Source of the DNA: Gammaproteobacteria bacterium
Lineage (GTDB): Bacteria > Pseudomonadota > Gammaproteobacteria > JAJPIJ01
Direction of reading: 5' to 3'
Assembly: GCA_022072255.1 (NCBI GenBank)
Contig: JAJVHZ010000023.1
Coordinates: 1-64,000, forward strand
DNA length: 64,000 nt
This document shows positions 44,174-54,554 of the stretch, in pieces (the first letter of the stretch is position 1; each line of letters opens with the position of its first letter). The notes beneath the pieces were generated by a model. That model was not told the DNA's origin and did no database searches. It was given only the letters and a program-made list of their open reading frames with translations. Made by a program: the position numbers and the translations under genes.

Positions 44174-44911
44174 ATGAGAGCCATCATCCTTGCCGCCGGC
44201 TACGGCCGGCGCCTCGCCGCCGCCCATCAGGGCCCCAAGGCCCTGCTCGAGTTCGGCGGCAAGACACTCCTGCAGCGTCACCTGGAGAACCTGGCCGCCC
44301 GCGGCACGGATCACATCGCCGTCTGCGTCGGTTACGAGGCCGGCATGCTGCGCGAGGCGATCGAGGCGAGCGGCCATGCGACCCGCGTGTCCACCGTCCT
44401 GAACCCCGCCTATCGCGAGGGCAGCGTCGTCAGCCTGTGGACGATGCGCCATTACCTCGACGCCGGCGGAGAGGTGCTGCTGATGGATGCCGATGTGCTC
44501 TACCACCCGGCGCTGCTGGACCGCCTGCAGCACACCGCCCGGCCGAACTGCTTCCTGCTCGACAGGGATTTCGAGCCCGGATTGGAGCCGGTCAAGCTGT
44601 GCGTGCGCACCGGCGCCCTGGTGGAGTTCCGCAAGCAACTCGCCGAGGGGCTACAATACGACTTCGCCGGCGAATCGGTGGGCTTTTTCCGCTTCGGGGA
44701 GGACATGGCCCGGCAGCTGGCGCGCAAGACCGAGGAATACGTCGGCAACGGCCGCCGCGAGGAGCCCTACGAGGAGGCGATCCGCGACCTGTTGCTGGAG
44801 CGGCCGGCCGAGTTCGATTACGAGGACATCACCGGCACGCCCTGGGTCGAGATAGATTTCCCCGAGGACATTGCGCGAGCCACCACCAAGATACTGCCGC
44901 ACCTGACGTGA
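44174..44911 (+). CDS. Nucleotidyltransferase (LicC-like sugar/choline-phosphate NTP transferase)
   Basis: The 245 residues are a single NTP-transferase domain. It opens with [10 protein letters not shown] (5-14) and [14 protein letters not shown], has the metal-binding DADVLY (about 96-101), and ends with VEIDFPEDI. It is closest in style to the LicC/phosphocholine cytidylyltransferases, which make CDP-linked head groups. The next gene starts inside its stop codon (GTGA overlap), so it is translationally coupled to a PEP mutase fused to a second nucleotidyltransferase. Two such domains side by side suggest two activated head groups or a division of labour. The start ATG at 44174 lacks an obvious ribosome site; an earlier in-frame start at 44123 is possible. 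Confidence 0.85.
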   Translation: MRAIILAAGYGRRLAAAHQGPKALLEFGGKTLLQRHLENLAARGTDHIAVCVGYEAGMLREAIEASGHATRVSTVLNPAYREGSVVSLWTMRHYLDAGGEVLLMDADVLYHPALLDRLQHTARPNCFLLDRDFEPGLEPVKLCVRTGALVEFRKQLAEGLQYDFAGESVGFFRFGEDMARQLARKTEEYVGNGRREEPYEEAIRDLLLERPAEFDYEDITGTPWVEIDFPEDIARATTKILPHLT

Positions 44912-46563
44912 ACAGCCCCGAGAACATCAATCCGCCCCTGAGTCGCGCCGCTCAGCTGCGGCGCCTGCTGCTGTCGCCCGAACTGGAATTCATCATGGAG
45001 GCGCACAACGGCCTGTCCGCGCGCATCGTCGAGGAGGCCGGCTTCAGTGGCATATGGGCCAGCGGCCTCGCGCTTTCCGCGCAGTTCGGCGTGCGCGACA
45101 ACAACGAGGCGAGCTGGACACAGGTCGTGGACGTGCTGGAGTTCATGACCGACGTCACCCGCGTCCCCATCCTGCTCGACGGCGATACCGGCTATGGAAA
45201 CTTCAACAACATGCGTCGGCTCGTGCGCAAGCTCGGGCAGCGCGGCGTGGCCGGGGTATGCATCGAGGACAAGCTGTTTCCCAAGTCCAACAGCTTCATC
45301 GACGGCGAGCGCCAGCCGCTGGCCGACGTCGAGGAGTTCTGCGGCAAGATCAAGGCCGGCAAGGACAGCCAGCACGACGACGACTTCTGCATCGTCGCGC
45401 GTATCGAGGCCCTGATCGCCGGATGGGACATGAAGGAGGCACTGCGCCGCGCCGAGGCCTACCGGCAGGCGGGCGCCGACGCCATCCTCATCCACAGCAA
45501 GCTCTCGCGGCCCGACGAGATCCTCACCTTCGCAAGGGAGTGGGGAAACCGCGCGCCGGTCGTGATCGTCCCCACCAAGTACTACTCCACGCCGGTGGCG
45601 ATGTACCGGCGCGCCGGGATAAGCCTGGTCATCTGGGCCAACCACATGGTCCGCGCCGCCGTACGCGCCATGCAGTCGGTCGCCGCCGAGGTGCGCGCGA
45701 CCGAGAGCCTGCTGAACGTCGAGGACCGTATCGCCTCGGTCAACGAGATCTTCCGCCTGCAGGGTGCCGATGAGCTGAAGGAGGCCGAGCTGCGCTACGC
45801 CGGCGGCACGCAGAGCCGCGTGCAGGCAATCGTGCTCGCCGCCAGCCGGGGCGAGGAACTCGACCGGCTCACGCAATCCCGGCCGAAGGTGATGCTGCCG
45901 ATCAGCGGCAAGCCGCTCCTGCGCCGGCTGGTAGACGAGTTCAAGAAGCAGGGCATAAACGATACGACCGTGGTTGCCGGCTACCGCGCCGACGCGATCA
46001 ACGTTCCCGGCGTGAAGGTGACGGTAAACGCGGAATACGCCAGCACCGGCGAGCTGGCCTCGCTCTCGTGCGCGCAGCGGGACTTCGCCGACAACATGGT
46101 CATCCTCTACGGCGACCTGCTGTTCCGCAGCTACATCCTGCGGGATGCGCTGGAGCACGAGGGCGAGATCGTGACGGTGGTCGATTCCGCCCTCTCCACG
46201 AACCATGTCAGCGGCTCGCCGGACTACGCCTGGTGCTCGGCGGCCGACGATCGCGCCGTCATCGATCATGACGTGACGCTGGAGCGCATCGACGAGGACG
46301 CGGACAGCGGCCCCGGCCCCTGCCACGGACGCTGGATCGGAATACTGCGAATCCGTGGCGCCGGCCGGAAGTGGCTCGCCGAGGCGCTGGGCGAGCTGAA
46401 GCAGCGCCCGGACTATCATTCCCTGGGCCTGCCCCACGTACTCAATCACCTCGTGCAGCGCGGCCGCCCGGTGCGTGTGCTCTATATCAACGGCCACTGG
46501 CTGGACGTGAATTCCCTCGAGGACCTCGATCGGGCGGGCGACTTCACGCAGGGCAACGCCTGA
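44908..46563 (+). CDS. Phosphoenolpyruvate mutase fused to a nucleotidyltransferase domain
   Basis: This 551-residue protein has two parts. Residues 1-295 are phosphoenolpyruvate mutase, which makes phosphonopyruvate, the committed step of nearly all phosphonate pathways. DGDTGYGN (91-98) and the hallmark EDK-x5-N (120-128, here EDKLFPKSN) are intact. Residues 303-545 are an NTP transferase with an altered opening loop ([12 protein letters not shown]) followed by [14 protein letters not shown]. It resembles the cytidylyltransferases that activate 2-aminoethylphosphonate as CMP-AEP. The GTG start overlaps the preceding nucleotidyltransferase stop. Phosphonopyruvate decarboxylase follows after a 393-base gap. 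The fusion suggests that the product of the whole pathway is destined for CMP activation. Confidence 0.92.
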   Translation: MNSPENINPPLSRAAQLRRLLLSPELEFIMEAHNGLSARIVEEAGFSGIWASGLALSAQFGVRDNNEASWTQVVDVLEFMTDVTRVPILLDGDTGYGNFNNMRRLVRKLGQRGVAGVCIEDKLFPKSNSFIDGERQPLADVEEFCGKIKAGKDSQHDDDFCIVARIEALIAGWDMKEALRRAEAYRQAGADAILIHSKLSRPDEILTFAREWGNRAPVVIVPTKYYSTPVAMYRRAGISLVIWANHMVRAAVRAMQSVAAEVRATESLLNVEDRIASVNEIFRLQGADELKEAELRYAGGTQSRVQAIVLAASRGEELDRLTQSRPKVMLPISGKPLLRRLVDEFKKQGINDTTVVAGYRADAINVPGVKVTVNAEYASTGELASLSCAQRDFADNMVILYGDLLFRSYILRDALEHEGEIVTVVDSALSTNHVSGSPDYAWCSAADDRAVIDHDVTLERIDEDADSGPGPCHGRWIGILRIRGAGRKWLAEALGELKQRPDYHSLGLPHVLNHLVQRGRPVRVLYINGHWLDVNSLEDLDRAGDFTQGNA

Positions 46564-46956
46564 TCTGAGCAGGGATCGTCCCGCTCAGCTCCACTCCACC
46601 GCAAGGAATTGCTGTGGCCGCGCACGCCACTGGAATCGGCTGACGTTCGATCAATCGGGTTTTCCGGGCGCGCCTTTGCGGATTGGTCAATTCGAAGCCC
46701 CGGCAATCGCCGATCGGCGGCGGTACCGGGTGTGTTTCCATGACCCTCGGCCGCATGGATGCGGCCGCGGAGCGTACATGGACGTATTCACAGCGTGTCA
46801 TGGAAACATACCCGGTGCTGCCGCAAGGCGCTCCGATCGAAGTCCTCAAGAAGAGATTCGTAGGCGCTTAGAGGAGTCGAATACACACGAGACCTGGCGA
46901 AGCAATACAATAGCGACCGCACAATTCACGACCACACCCACAGCTCACCACCGAAA
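46564..46956. other. Non-coding gap with two hairpins
   Basis: This 393-base stretch between the PEP mutase fusion and the decarboxylase has no gene I trust. At its start a ten-pair stem with one bulged A (46565-46588) lies two bases after the stop codon and could mark a 3' end, though there is no T-tract. A perfect nine-base palindrome follows at 46748-46767. A TACAAT (46906-46911) lies about 45 bases before the next ATG with no good -35. Confidence 0.5.
46748..46767. repeat. Perfect inverted repeat
   Basis: CGGCCGCAT (46748-46756) and ATGCGGCCG (46759-46767) are exact complements around a two-base centre. It could be an operator for a dimeric regulator or a hairpin. It lies about 190 bases upstream of the decarboxylase gene. 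Confidence 0.5.
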
Positions 46957-48108
46957 ATGATCAAGGCCGAAGAATTCGTCGAAGCCGCGCGCGCGCTGGG
47001 CTACGGCACCTACGCCGGCGTGCCCTGCTCGTTCCTGACGCCGTTCATCAACTGCGTCATCAACGACGAGCGGTTGAAATACATCTCCTCGGCCAACGAG
47101 GGCGACGCGCTGGCCACGGCCTGCGGCGCGGCGATCGGCGGGCGCCGCGCGGTGGCCATGATGCAGAACTCCGGCCTCGGCAACGCGGTCAGCCCGATCA
47201 CCTCGCTGAGCTACGTCTTCCGCATCCCGCTTCTCATCATCTGCACCCATCGCGGCGCGCCCGGCGTGCACGACGAACCGCAGCACGAGCTGATGGGGCA
47301 GATCACCAGCGAGATGTTCGATCTCATGCGCGTGCCGTGGGAGACCTTCCCGATGCACGCGCAGGACATCGGACCGGCGCTGCAGCGAGCCCGCGACTAC
47401 CTGGAACGCGAGCGACGGCCGTATGGGCTCATCATGCAGAAGGGTACCGTCGACAGACATGCCCTGAAGAAGAAGACGCCGGGACTGCCGACGCGCGCAG
47501 GCAGGCTGGTGCACGCCGATACCCGGCGCAGGACCCCGCGACTGACGCGCAATGACGCGCTCAGGCACATCATCGACCTCACCCCGGCCGCCGACACGAT
47601 CGTGATTGCCACGACCGGCTACACCGGCCGCGAGCTCTACGCCATCGACGATCGCGTCAATCAGCTCTACATGGTCGGCTCCATGGGCTGTGCCTCGTCC
47701 CTGGGTCTCGGACTGGCGCTTGCGAAGCCGGAGAAGAAGGTAGTCGTGATCGACGGCGATGGCGCCGCGCTGATGCGCATGGGCAATTTCGCGACGCTGG
47801 GGGCCTACGGTCCGGACAACCTCGTGCACGTCGTGCTCGACAACGAGGCACACGACTCCACCGGCGCGCAGGCGACGGTGACCGCTGGCGTGAGCTTCGC
47901 CGCCATCGCGCTGGCCTGCGGTTACGGGCTGTGCGTCAGCGGCGAGGACTCCGGCGTGCTGGACCGCGTCCTGCAGGCTGACGACAGCGGTCCGAAGTTC
48001 GCACACCTGAAGATCGCTACCGGCACCATCGAGGACCTGCCGCGGCCGAAGGTGACGCCGCCGCAGGTGCTGGACCGGCTGATGTCGCACGTCGGCAGCC
48101 GGTTCTGA
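46957..48108 (+). CDS. Phosphonopyruvate decarboxylase
   Basis: This thiamine-diphosphate enzyme removes CO2 from phosphonopyruvate to give phosphonoacetaldehyde, pulling the unfavourable mutase reaction forward. The 383 residues start with the Pyr-binding half (catalytic Glu48 in SANEGDA). They end with the PP-binding half, whose GDG...N motif (267-269 to Asn296, GDGAALMRMGNF) holds magnesium and the cofactor. This is the single-chain form usual in proteobacteria, and no part is missing. Transaminase follows 66 bases downstream. Sulfopyruvate decarboxylases have a similar fold, but the PEP mutase next door decides for phosphonopyruvate. Confidence 0.93.
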   Translation: MIKAEEFVEAARALGYGTYAGVPCSFLTPFINCVINDERLKYISSANEGDALATACGAAIGGRRAVAMMQNSGLGNAVSPITSLSYVFRIPLLIICTHRGAPGVHDEPQHELMGQITSEMFDLMRVPWETFPMHAQDIGPALQRARDYLERERRPYGLIMQKGTVDRHALKKKTPGLPTRAGRLVHADTRRRTPRLTRNDALRHIIDLTPAADTIVIATTGYTGRELYAIDDRVNQLYMVGSMGCASSLGLGLALAKPEKKVVVIDGDGAALMRMGNFATLGAYGPDNLVHVVLDNEAHDSTGAQATVTAGVSFAAIALACGYGLCVSGEDSGVLDRVLQADDSGPKFAHLKIATGTIEDLPRPKVTPPQVLDRLMSHVGSRF

Positions 48109-48174
48109 GCAGGAGGCCGCCTTCCTGCATCGCCAAGACCACGTGACGCATCACCGGGGATACTCAACCGCGAC

Positions 48175-49272
48175 ATGAACAGACCCGACGTCAGGCCGCT
48201 GCTGTTGCTGAATCCCGGTCCCGTCACGCTGAGCGCGCGCGTGCGCGCGGCGCTGGGCGGCCCCGATCTCTGTCATCGCGAACCGGAATTCGCCGAGCTC
48301 CAGCGCGCAATCCGCGAGCGGCTGCTGCAGGTCTATGGACTCGACCCGCAGCGTTACGCCGCCATCCTGATGACTGGCTCCGGAACCTCGGCGATGGAGG
48401 CGATGATCGCCAGCCTCGGCCCCGCGACCAGCAAGATGCTGATCATCGAGAACGGCGTCTACGGCGAACGCCTCGCGAGGATTGCCGCCATCCACGGCAT
48501 ACCCAGCGTCCCCATGACACTGAAGTGGGGCGAGGCGATCGACAACGCGCGTCTGCGCGCGCTGCTCGACGAGCACCAGGGCGTCTCGCACCTGGCGATG
48601 GTGCATCACGAGACGACGACCGGGCGGCTCAACGCTATCGAACCCGTCGCGCGCCTGTGCGGCGAGCGTCGGGTGACCCTGTTGCTGGATGCCGTCAGCA
48701 GTTTCGGCGCCGAGGAACTCGATTTCCACGGCTGGGACATCGCCGGCTGCGCGGCGACGGCCAACAAGTGCCTGCACGGCGTGCCCGGCGCCTCCTTTGT
48801 CATCGCGCGCCGCGACGCACTCGACGACGACGACATCCCGCAGCGTACGCTGTACCTGGATCTCGCCACCTACTGCCGCGAGCAGGACAAGGGCGGCACT
48901 CCGTTCACCCAGTCGGTGCAGACCTTCTACGCGCTGGCCGAGGCGCTCGCGGAGTTCCAGGAGCACGGCGGGTGGCACGCGCGCCACCGGCGCTACAGGG
49001 CGCTGGCGGAGCAGGTGCGGTCCGGACTCATCGCCCTGGGAATAAGGCCCCTGCTGCCCGAGGGCGCCTCCTCCGTCGTGCTCAACAGCTACCACCTGCC
49101 CGCCAACGTCACCTACGAACGCCTGCACGGCCACTTGAAGACGCACGGCTTCGTCATCTACTCCGGCCAGGGCATTTACGGAAAATCGATCTTCCGGATC
49201 TCGACCATGGGCGAGATCACGGGCGCGGACATGCAACGCCTGGTCGCGGCGGTCGGTGAACTGCTGCGGTGA
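48175..49272 (+). CDS. 2-aminoethylphosphonate--pyruvate transaminase
   Basis: The 365-residue class V aminotransferase has the PLP lysine in ATANKCLHG (Lys198), the cofactor-stacking VSSFGAE segment and the LNPGPVTLS start typical of the PhnW family. Here it most likely runs in the synthetic direction, converting phosphonoacetaldehyde to 2-aminoethylphosphonate with an amino donor. There is no phosphonoacetaldehyde hydrolase (PhnX) nearby, which argues against a degradation pathway. It completes the three-step PEP-to-AEP route. The next gene, dxs, is convergent; a perfect nine-base inverted repeat lies between them. Confidence 0.93.
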   Translation: MNRPDVRPLLLLNPGPVTLSARVRAALGGPDLCHREPEFAELQRAIRERLLQVYGLDPQRYAAILMTGSGTSAMEAMIASLGPATSKMLIIENGVYGERLARIAAIHGIPSVPMTLKWGEAIDNARLRALLDEHQGVSHLAMVHHETTTGRLNAIEPVARLCGERRVTLLLDAVSSFGAEELDFHGWDIAGCAATANKCLHGVPGASFVIARRDALDDDDIPQRTLYLDLATYCREQDKGGTPFTQSVQTFYALAEALAEFQEHGGWHARHRRYRALAEQVRSGLIALGIRPLLPEGASSVVLNSYHLPANVTYERLHGHLKTHGFVIYSGQGIYGKSIFRISTMGEITGADMQRLVAAVGELLR

Positions 49273-49277
49273 GTGAC

Positions 49278-49299
49278 CGGAACGGCGGGCGCCGTTCCG
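49278..49299. repeat. Inverted repeat between converging genes
   Basis: CGGAACGGC (49278-49286) and GCCGTTCCG (49291-49299) form a perfect nine-pair stem with a GGGC loop, six bases after the transaminase stop and 26 bases from the dxs stop. It may end transcription of both genes, but it has no T-tract on either side. Confidence 0.5.
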
Positions 49300-49324
49300 T
49301 CGCGAAAGATGCCGCGGGCGCGGC

Positions 49325-51217
49325 TCAGGCGAGTTGGACGGCCCGCGCGTCCCGGCCCTGCTGCCGGGATTCGATCGCGCGCACCAGCTCTTCGCGCGTG
49401 AAACCGGCCTCCCTGCGCATGTCCTCCTGCGAGCCGTGCTGCAGCATGGCGTCCGGCAGCCCGAAATTCAGCACTGGCACGAGCACGCCGCGGGCGGCGA
49501 GCACCTCGTTGACAGCGCTGCCGCAGCCGCCCGCGATGACGTTCTCCTCCACCGTGACGATGAGATTGTGCGTCTCGGCCATCTGCAGGATGAGCGCCTC
49601 GTCCAGCGGCTTGATGAATCGCATGTTCGCCACCGTGGCGTCGATTTCCTCGGCTGCCGCCAGCGACATCGCCAAAGGCGTGCCGAAGGCCAGGATTGCG
49701 ACGTCTTTGCCCCGACGCCGCACCTCGGCCTTGCCGACGGGCAGCGCGAGCATTTCCTTCTCGGGCACCGCACCGGTGCCGCTGCCGCGCGGATATCGCA
49801 CGGCGGCCGGCATGTCGAGCGTGTAGGCCGTATGGAGCATCTGCCGGCATTCGTTTTCGTCGGACGGCGCCATCAGCACGATGTTCGGCAGGCAGCGCAT
49901 GAAGCTGACGTCGTAGCTGCCGTTGTGCGTCGGGCCGTCGTTGCCCACGCAGCCCGCACGGTCGATGGCGAAGACCACGGGCAGCTTCTGCAGGCAGACA
50001 TCGTGCACCACCTGATCGTAGCCGCGCTGCAGAAAGGTGGAGTAGATCGCAACCACGGGTTTCAGGCCGTCGCAGGCCATGCCGGCGGCGAGCGTGACGG
50101 CGTGCTGCTCGGCAATGGCGACGTCGTAGTACTGCGCGGGAAACTGCTCGTGGAACTTCACCAGGCCCGAGCCTTCGCGCATTGCCGGGGTGATGGCGAC
50201 GAAGCGCTTGTCCTGCGCCGCCATGTCGCAGCACCACTCGCCGAAGACGTCGCTGAAGGTCATCCTGCCGGGCTTGCCGCTCGGCTGGATGCCGAGCTCC
50301 GGGTCGAACGGCGCCGAGATGCCGTGATACTTCACCGGATCGTCCTCGGCGGGCGCATAGCCCTTGCCCTTGCGCGTGATGATGTGCAGGAGCTGCGGTC
50401 CCTTCAGCTCGTGGATGTTGCGCAATGTGTGCACCAGCGCATACAGGTCGTGCCCGTCGATGGGTCCGATGTAGTTGAACCCGAACTCCTCGAACAGCGT
50501 GCCCGGAACGATGAGTCCCTTGACGTGCTCCTCGGCGCGGCGCGCCAGCTCCCAGACCGGCGGCATGTGCGAGAGCACCTTCTTGCTGCCCTCGCGGATG
50601 GTGGTGTAGAGCTTGCCGGAGAGGATCTGCGCGAACCGGCTCGACAGCGCGCCGACGTTCGGGGAGATCGACATGTTGTTGTCGTTCAGGATCACCAGCA
50701 TGTCCGTGCCGAGATCCCCGGCGTGGTTGAGGGCCTCGAAGGCCATGCCGGCGGTCAGCCCGCCGTCGCCGATGATGGCGACCGCCTTGCGGTGGCTGCC
50801 GGTCTTCCGTGCGGCGATGGCCATGCCGAGCGCCGCCCCGATCGAGGTGCTGGAGTGGCCGACCCCGAAGGTGTCGTACTCGCTCTCGTCGCGCTTCGGG
50901 AAGGGTGCCAGGCCGTCCTTCTTTCGAATGGTGAGGATGCGGTCGCGGCGGCCCGTGAGGATCTTGTGCGGGTAGGCCTGGTGGCCGACGTCCCAGACCA
51001 GCCGGTCATCGGGGGTGTTGTAGACGTAATGCAGTGCGATGGTCAGCTCGATGGTGCCGAGACCAGCGGCGAAATGGCCGGTGCTCTGGCTGACAGACTC
51101 GACCAGGAAGTTACGCAGTTCGGTCGCGACCGCCTCGAGCTGCGACTCCGGCAGGCGGCGCAGGTCTGCAGGCGAGGCAATCCGACTCAGTAATGGGTAA
51201 CGGCCGTTGGGTGACAT
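49325..51217 (-). CDS. dxs: 1-deoxy-D-xylulose-5-phosphate synthase
   Basis: Dxs joins pyruvate and glyceraldehyde 3-phosphate in the first step of the MEP isoprenoid pathway, which feeds farnesyl diphosphate to squalene. The 630 residues are full length, with conserved histidines (His48, His79), the ThDP-binding GDG (150-152, GDGGLTAGM), DNNMSIS, and the C-terminal transketolase part ([17 protein letters not shown]). It lies on the minus strand between the AEP transaminase and hpnH. Placing it in a hopanoid island is common in bacteria that make much isoprenoid. No ispA is adjacent. Confidence 0.96.
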   Translation of the reverse strand: MSPNGRYPLLSRIASPADLRRLPESQLEAVATELRNFLVESVSQSTGHFAAGLGTIELTIALHYVYNTPDDRLVWDVGHQAYPHKILTGRRDRILTIRKKDGLAPFPKRDESEYDTFGVGHSSTSIGAALGMAIAARKTGSHRKAVAIIGDGGLTAGMAFEALNHAGDLGTDMLVILNDNNMSISPNVGALSSRFAQILSGKLYTTIREGSKKVLSHMPPVWELARRAEEHVKGLIVPGTLFEEFGFNYIGPIDGHDLYALVHTLRNIHELKGPQLLHIITRKGKGYAPAEDDPVKYHGISAPFDPELGIQPSGKPGRMTFSDVFGEWCCDMAAQDKRFVAITPAMREGSGLVKFHEQFPAQYYDVAIAEQHAVTLAAGMACDGLKPVVAIYSTFLQRGYDQVVHDVCLQKLPVVFAIDRAGCVGNDGPTHNGSYDVSFMRCLPNIVLMAPSDENECRQMLHTAYTLDMPAAVRYPRGSGTGAVPEKEMLALPVGKAEVRRRGKDVAILAFGTPLAMSLAAAEEIDATVANMRFIKPLDEALILQMAETHNLIVTVEENVIAGGCGSAVNEVLAARGVLVPVLNFGLPDAMLQHGSQEDMRREAGFTREELVRAIESRQQGRDARAVQLA

Positions 51218-51279
51218 GTCGTTGTTCTGAAGCGCGGTCGGTCATTATGGATACACGACCCCCCGCTTGCAACCGGATT

Positions 51280-51309
51280 TTGTCGTGAATTTCACGCACT
51301 TGCTGTACT
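51280..51309 (+). promoter_or_regulatory. Possible promoter of hpnH
   Basis: TTGTCG (51280-51285) and TGTACT (51304-51309) are spaced by 18 bases. A TG two bases before the -10 element would make it an extended -10. The leader to the hpnH ATG would be about 100 bases. Moderate support only. Confidence 0.35.
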
Positions 51310-51415
51310 TTGGGGCCCGATTCCAGTATCTTTGGCGCCCTTGGGCGGGAGTATTGCCAATCTTTTGTAATTTCAGCTTTTTTGCCACACGAACGGCTCC
51401 AAGGACACTGCAATA

Positions 51416-52561
<1,146 letters not shown>

Positions 52562-52591
52562 ACGCAGCCGTTCACCGATCCGGACCCCGCG

Positions 52592-52619
52592 AAACCCGCC
52601 ACACGGCGGGTTTGCTTTT
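52592..52619 (+). terminator. Hairpin terminator/attenuator between hpnH and hpnB
   Basis: AAACCCGCC (52592-52600) and GGCGGGTTT (52605-52613) form a perfect nine-pair stem with a four-base loop, followed by GCTTTT. The hpnB ATG is at 52620, directly after the T run. The only ribosome-site-like bases for hpnB (GGCGGG) are buried in the stem. Confidence 0.7.
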
Positions 52620-53735
52620 ATGGCAACCGCAATCCTGATCCTTGCCCTGCTCGTCGCCGCCAGCGTGCTGCTGCTGCCGTGGCAGCCATGGTCGACGCGC
52701 GAGTCGCTCGACGCCGCGGCGGACTCGCACGCCGAGGATCTCGCCGACGTCACCGTGCTGATCCCGGCGCGCAACGAGGCCGCGGTGATTGGCGAAACGC
52801 TCGCGGGCCTGGCAGCGCAGGGCAGGAACCTGACAGTACTGGTCATCGACGACCAGTCCAGCGACCCCACGGCGGAGGTCGTGCGCGCCAGCGGCCTGCC
52901 TGGTGTCGAGGTGATCGCCGGCCAGGCGCTGCCCGCCGGCTGGAGCGGCAAACTCTGGGCGCTCGAGCAGGGACGCGGCCAGGTGCGCACTCCCCTCACG
53001 CTGCTCCTCGACGCGGACATCGTGCTGAGACCGGGGGCACTGGCCGCGCTGCGCCGGAAGCTGCAGCAGGGCCATCTCGATCTGGTCTCGCTCATGGCGC
53101 ACCTCGGCATGCAGTCGCCGCACGAAAAGCTCCTGCTGCCCGCCTTCGTCTACTTCTTCAAGCTCATTTACCCCTTCAGGCTTGCCAATGACCCGCGCCG
53201 GCGCACGGCCGCGGCCGCGGGCGGCTGCGTCCTGCTGCGCACCGTGGTGCTGAACCGGATCGGCGGGTTCAATGCGGTCAGGGGCGCGTTGATAGACGAC
53301 TGCAGCCTCGCTGCCGCCGTCAAGGCCGCAGGCGGCCGCACCTGGATCGGTCTCACCCATTCCGCGGTCAGCCGGCGCCGTTACACGACGGCGGAGATCT
53401 GGAACATGATCGCGCGCACCGCCTACACACAGTTGCGCTACTCGCCGGCGCTGCTTGCCGCCTGCACCGCACTGATGACCCTCTATTACCTGGTACCGCC
53501 GGCGGCCATGCTCGGCCTGCTGCCGGGCGATGCCGCGCTCGGCGCCGCGATCTACCTGCTGGGTGTGCTGCCCTATGTTCCGACGCTGCGCTATTACCGC
53601 CTCTCGGCAGCATGGGCGCTGCTGCTCCCGCTCATCGCGGCGTGCTACCTCGCGATGACCTGGAGCTCGGCGTCGCGCTACTACCGTGGCGAGCGATCGC
53701 GGTGGAAGGGCCGCGTCTACCAACGCTCACCCTGA
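52620..53735 (+). CDS. hpnB: Hopanoid-associated glycosyltransferase HpnB
   Basis: This 371-residue family 2 glycosyltransferase has an N-terminal membrane helix (3-20) and the GT-A domain, with VLIPARNEAAVIG (about 45-57), VIDDQSS and the metal-binding LLDADI (about 125). GALIDDCSLAAAV follows, then two or three C-terminal helices. The PLPAGWSGKLWAL-type segment and DPRRRTAAAAGGC are specific to HpnB. HpnB recurs in hopanoid clusters, and its exact sugar acceptor is not established. It starts immediately after a hairpin, so its expression may depend on read-through from hpnH. hpnM follows after about 120 bases. Confidence 0.88.
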   Translation: MATAILILALLVAASVLLLPWQPWSTRESLDAAADSHAEDLADVTVLIPARNEAAVIGETLAGLAAQGRNLTVLVIDDQSSDPTAEVVRASGLPGVEVIAGQALPAGWSGKLWALEQGRGQVRTPLTLLLDADIVLRPGALAALRRKLQQGHLDLVSLMAHLGMQSPHEKLLLPAFVYFFKLIYPFRLANDPRRRTAAAAGGCVLLRTVVLNRIGGFNAVRGALIDDCSLAAAVKAAGGRTWIGLTHSAVSRRRYTTAEIWNMIARTAYTQLRYSPALLAACTALMTLYYLVPPAAMLGLLPGDAALGAAIYLLGVLPYVPTLRYYRLSAAWALLLPLIAACYLAMTWSSASRYYRGERSRWKGRVYQRSP

Positions 53736-53856
53736 CCGCGCCCGTGCGGGAGGCTGCGCGCGCCGGATGGCCGGATGACCCGCGGAGGTGTAACGTTTTG
53801 AACTATTGCGCATCCACTTTCGTCACAGTACGCGTACCCACAGGAGGGTCCAGTCC

Positions 53857-54498
53857 ATGCGTACCATTCGCAGTCTGATCGCGGCCGCGGCGCTGCTGGT
53901 CATGGTCACCGGCGCGCACGCGACCGATGCCGGCGATCCGGCGGCACCGGTTGCGAAACTGCACGACGTGCTGCTCGACATCATGAAGCGCGCCGACGGG
54001 CTCGGCTACCGGGGCCGATTTTCCGCGATCGAACCGGTCGTCAGCCAGACCTTCGATTTCCCCGCGATAGGCCGCATCGTCATGGGCAAGTACTGGGCCG
54101 GGCTGGCCGAGCAGGAACAGAAGGGATTCCTCGAAACCTTCGCCAAGCTGAGCGCCGCCACCTACGCGGCGCGCTTCGATGGCTACGACGGCGAGTCGTT
54201 TCGCACGGTCAGCGACGAAAAACAGAATGAAAACAATGCATTGGTGAAGACAGAGCTGGTGAAGGGCAACGGCGAGACCGTCAGCCTCAACTACCAGTTG
54301 CGCACAGATACCGATGGGAAATGGCGCATCTTGAACGTCGTTGCCGATGGTATAAGCGATCTTTCGTTAAAGCGCGCGGAATATGCGTCGATAATGAGTA
54401 GCGATGGCTATCCTGCGCTGATGGCGAAACTCAATGCTAAGATCGCGCAGTACGAGGCGGATGGCGCCGCAGCAGCCGGCTCGGGAAAGACCAGGTAA
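53857..54498 (+). CDS. hpnM: HpnM / MlaC-type periplasmic phospholipid-binding protein
   Basis: The 213 residues begin with a signal peptide (MRTIRSLIAAAALLVMVTGAHA, cut near residue 22) and continue as an MlaC/Ttg2D (toluene tolerance) domain, with GYRGRFSAIEPVVSQTFDF and YDGESFRTVSDEK. This fold carries lipids across the periplasm. The HpnM subgroup is found in hopanoid clusters. A good AGGAGG site lies eight bases before the ATG at 53857; an in-frame start at 53806 would add 17 residues and spoil the signal peptide. It precedes mlaA by 56 bases, forming a lipid-shuttle pair. Confidence 0.9.
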   Translation: MRTIRSLIAAAALLVMVTGAHATDAGDPAAPVAKLHDVLLDIMKRADGLGYRGRFSAIEPVVSQTFDFPAIGRIVMGKYWAGLAEQEQKGFLETFAKLSAATYAARFDGYDGESFRTVSDEKQNENNALVKTELVKGNGETVSLNYQLRTDTDGKWRILNVVADGISDLSLKRAEYASIMSSDGYPALMAKLNAKIAQYEADGAAAAGSGKTR

Positions 54499-54554
54499 AG
54501 AATAACGAGGCAGCGGCACGATGTTTTCTTGGCGCTCACAACAAGAGGACTGCT

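Noticed and set aside
46755-46871. A 38-codon ORF in the gap before the phosphonopyruvate decarboxylase
   Set aside because: No ribosome site, no recognisable domain, and it overlaps a perfect palindrome. Too weak to call a gene.
48175-49272. The transaminase as HpnO (bacteriohopanetetrol-side-chain amination)
   Set aside because: HpnO is a class III aminotransferase. This protein has the class V fold and PhnW signatures and stands directly behind phosphonopyruvate decarboxylase.
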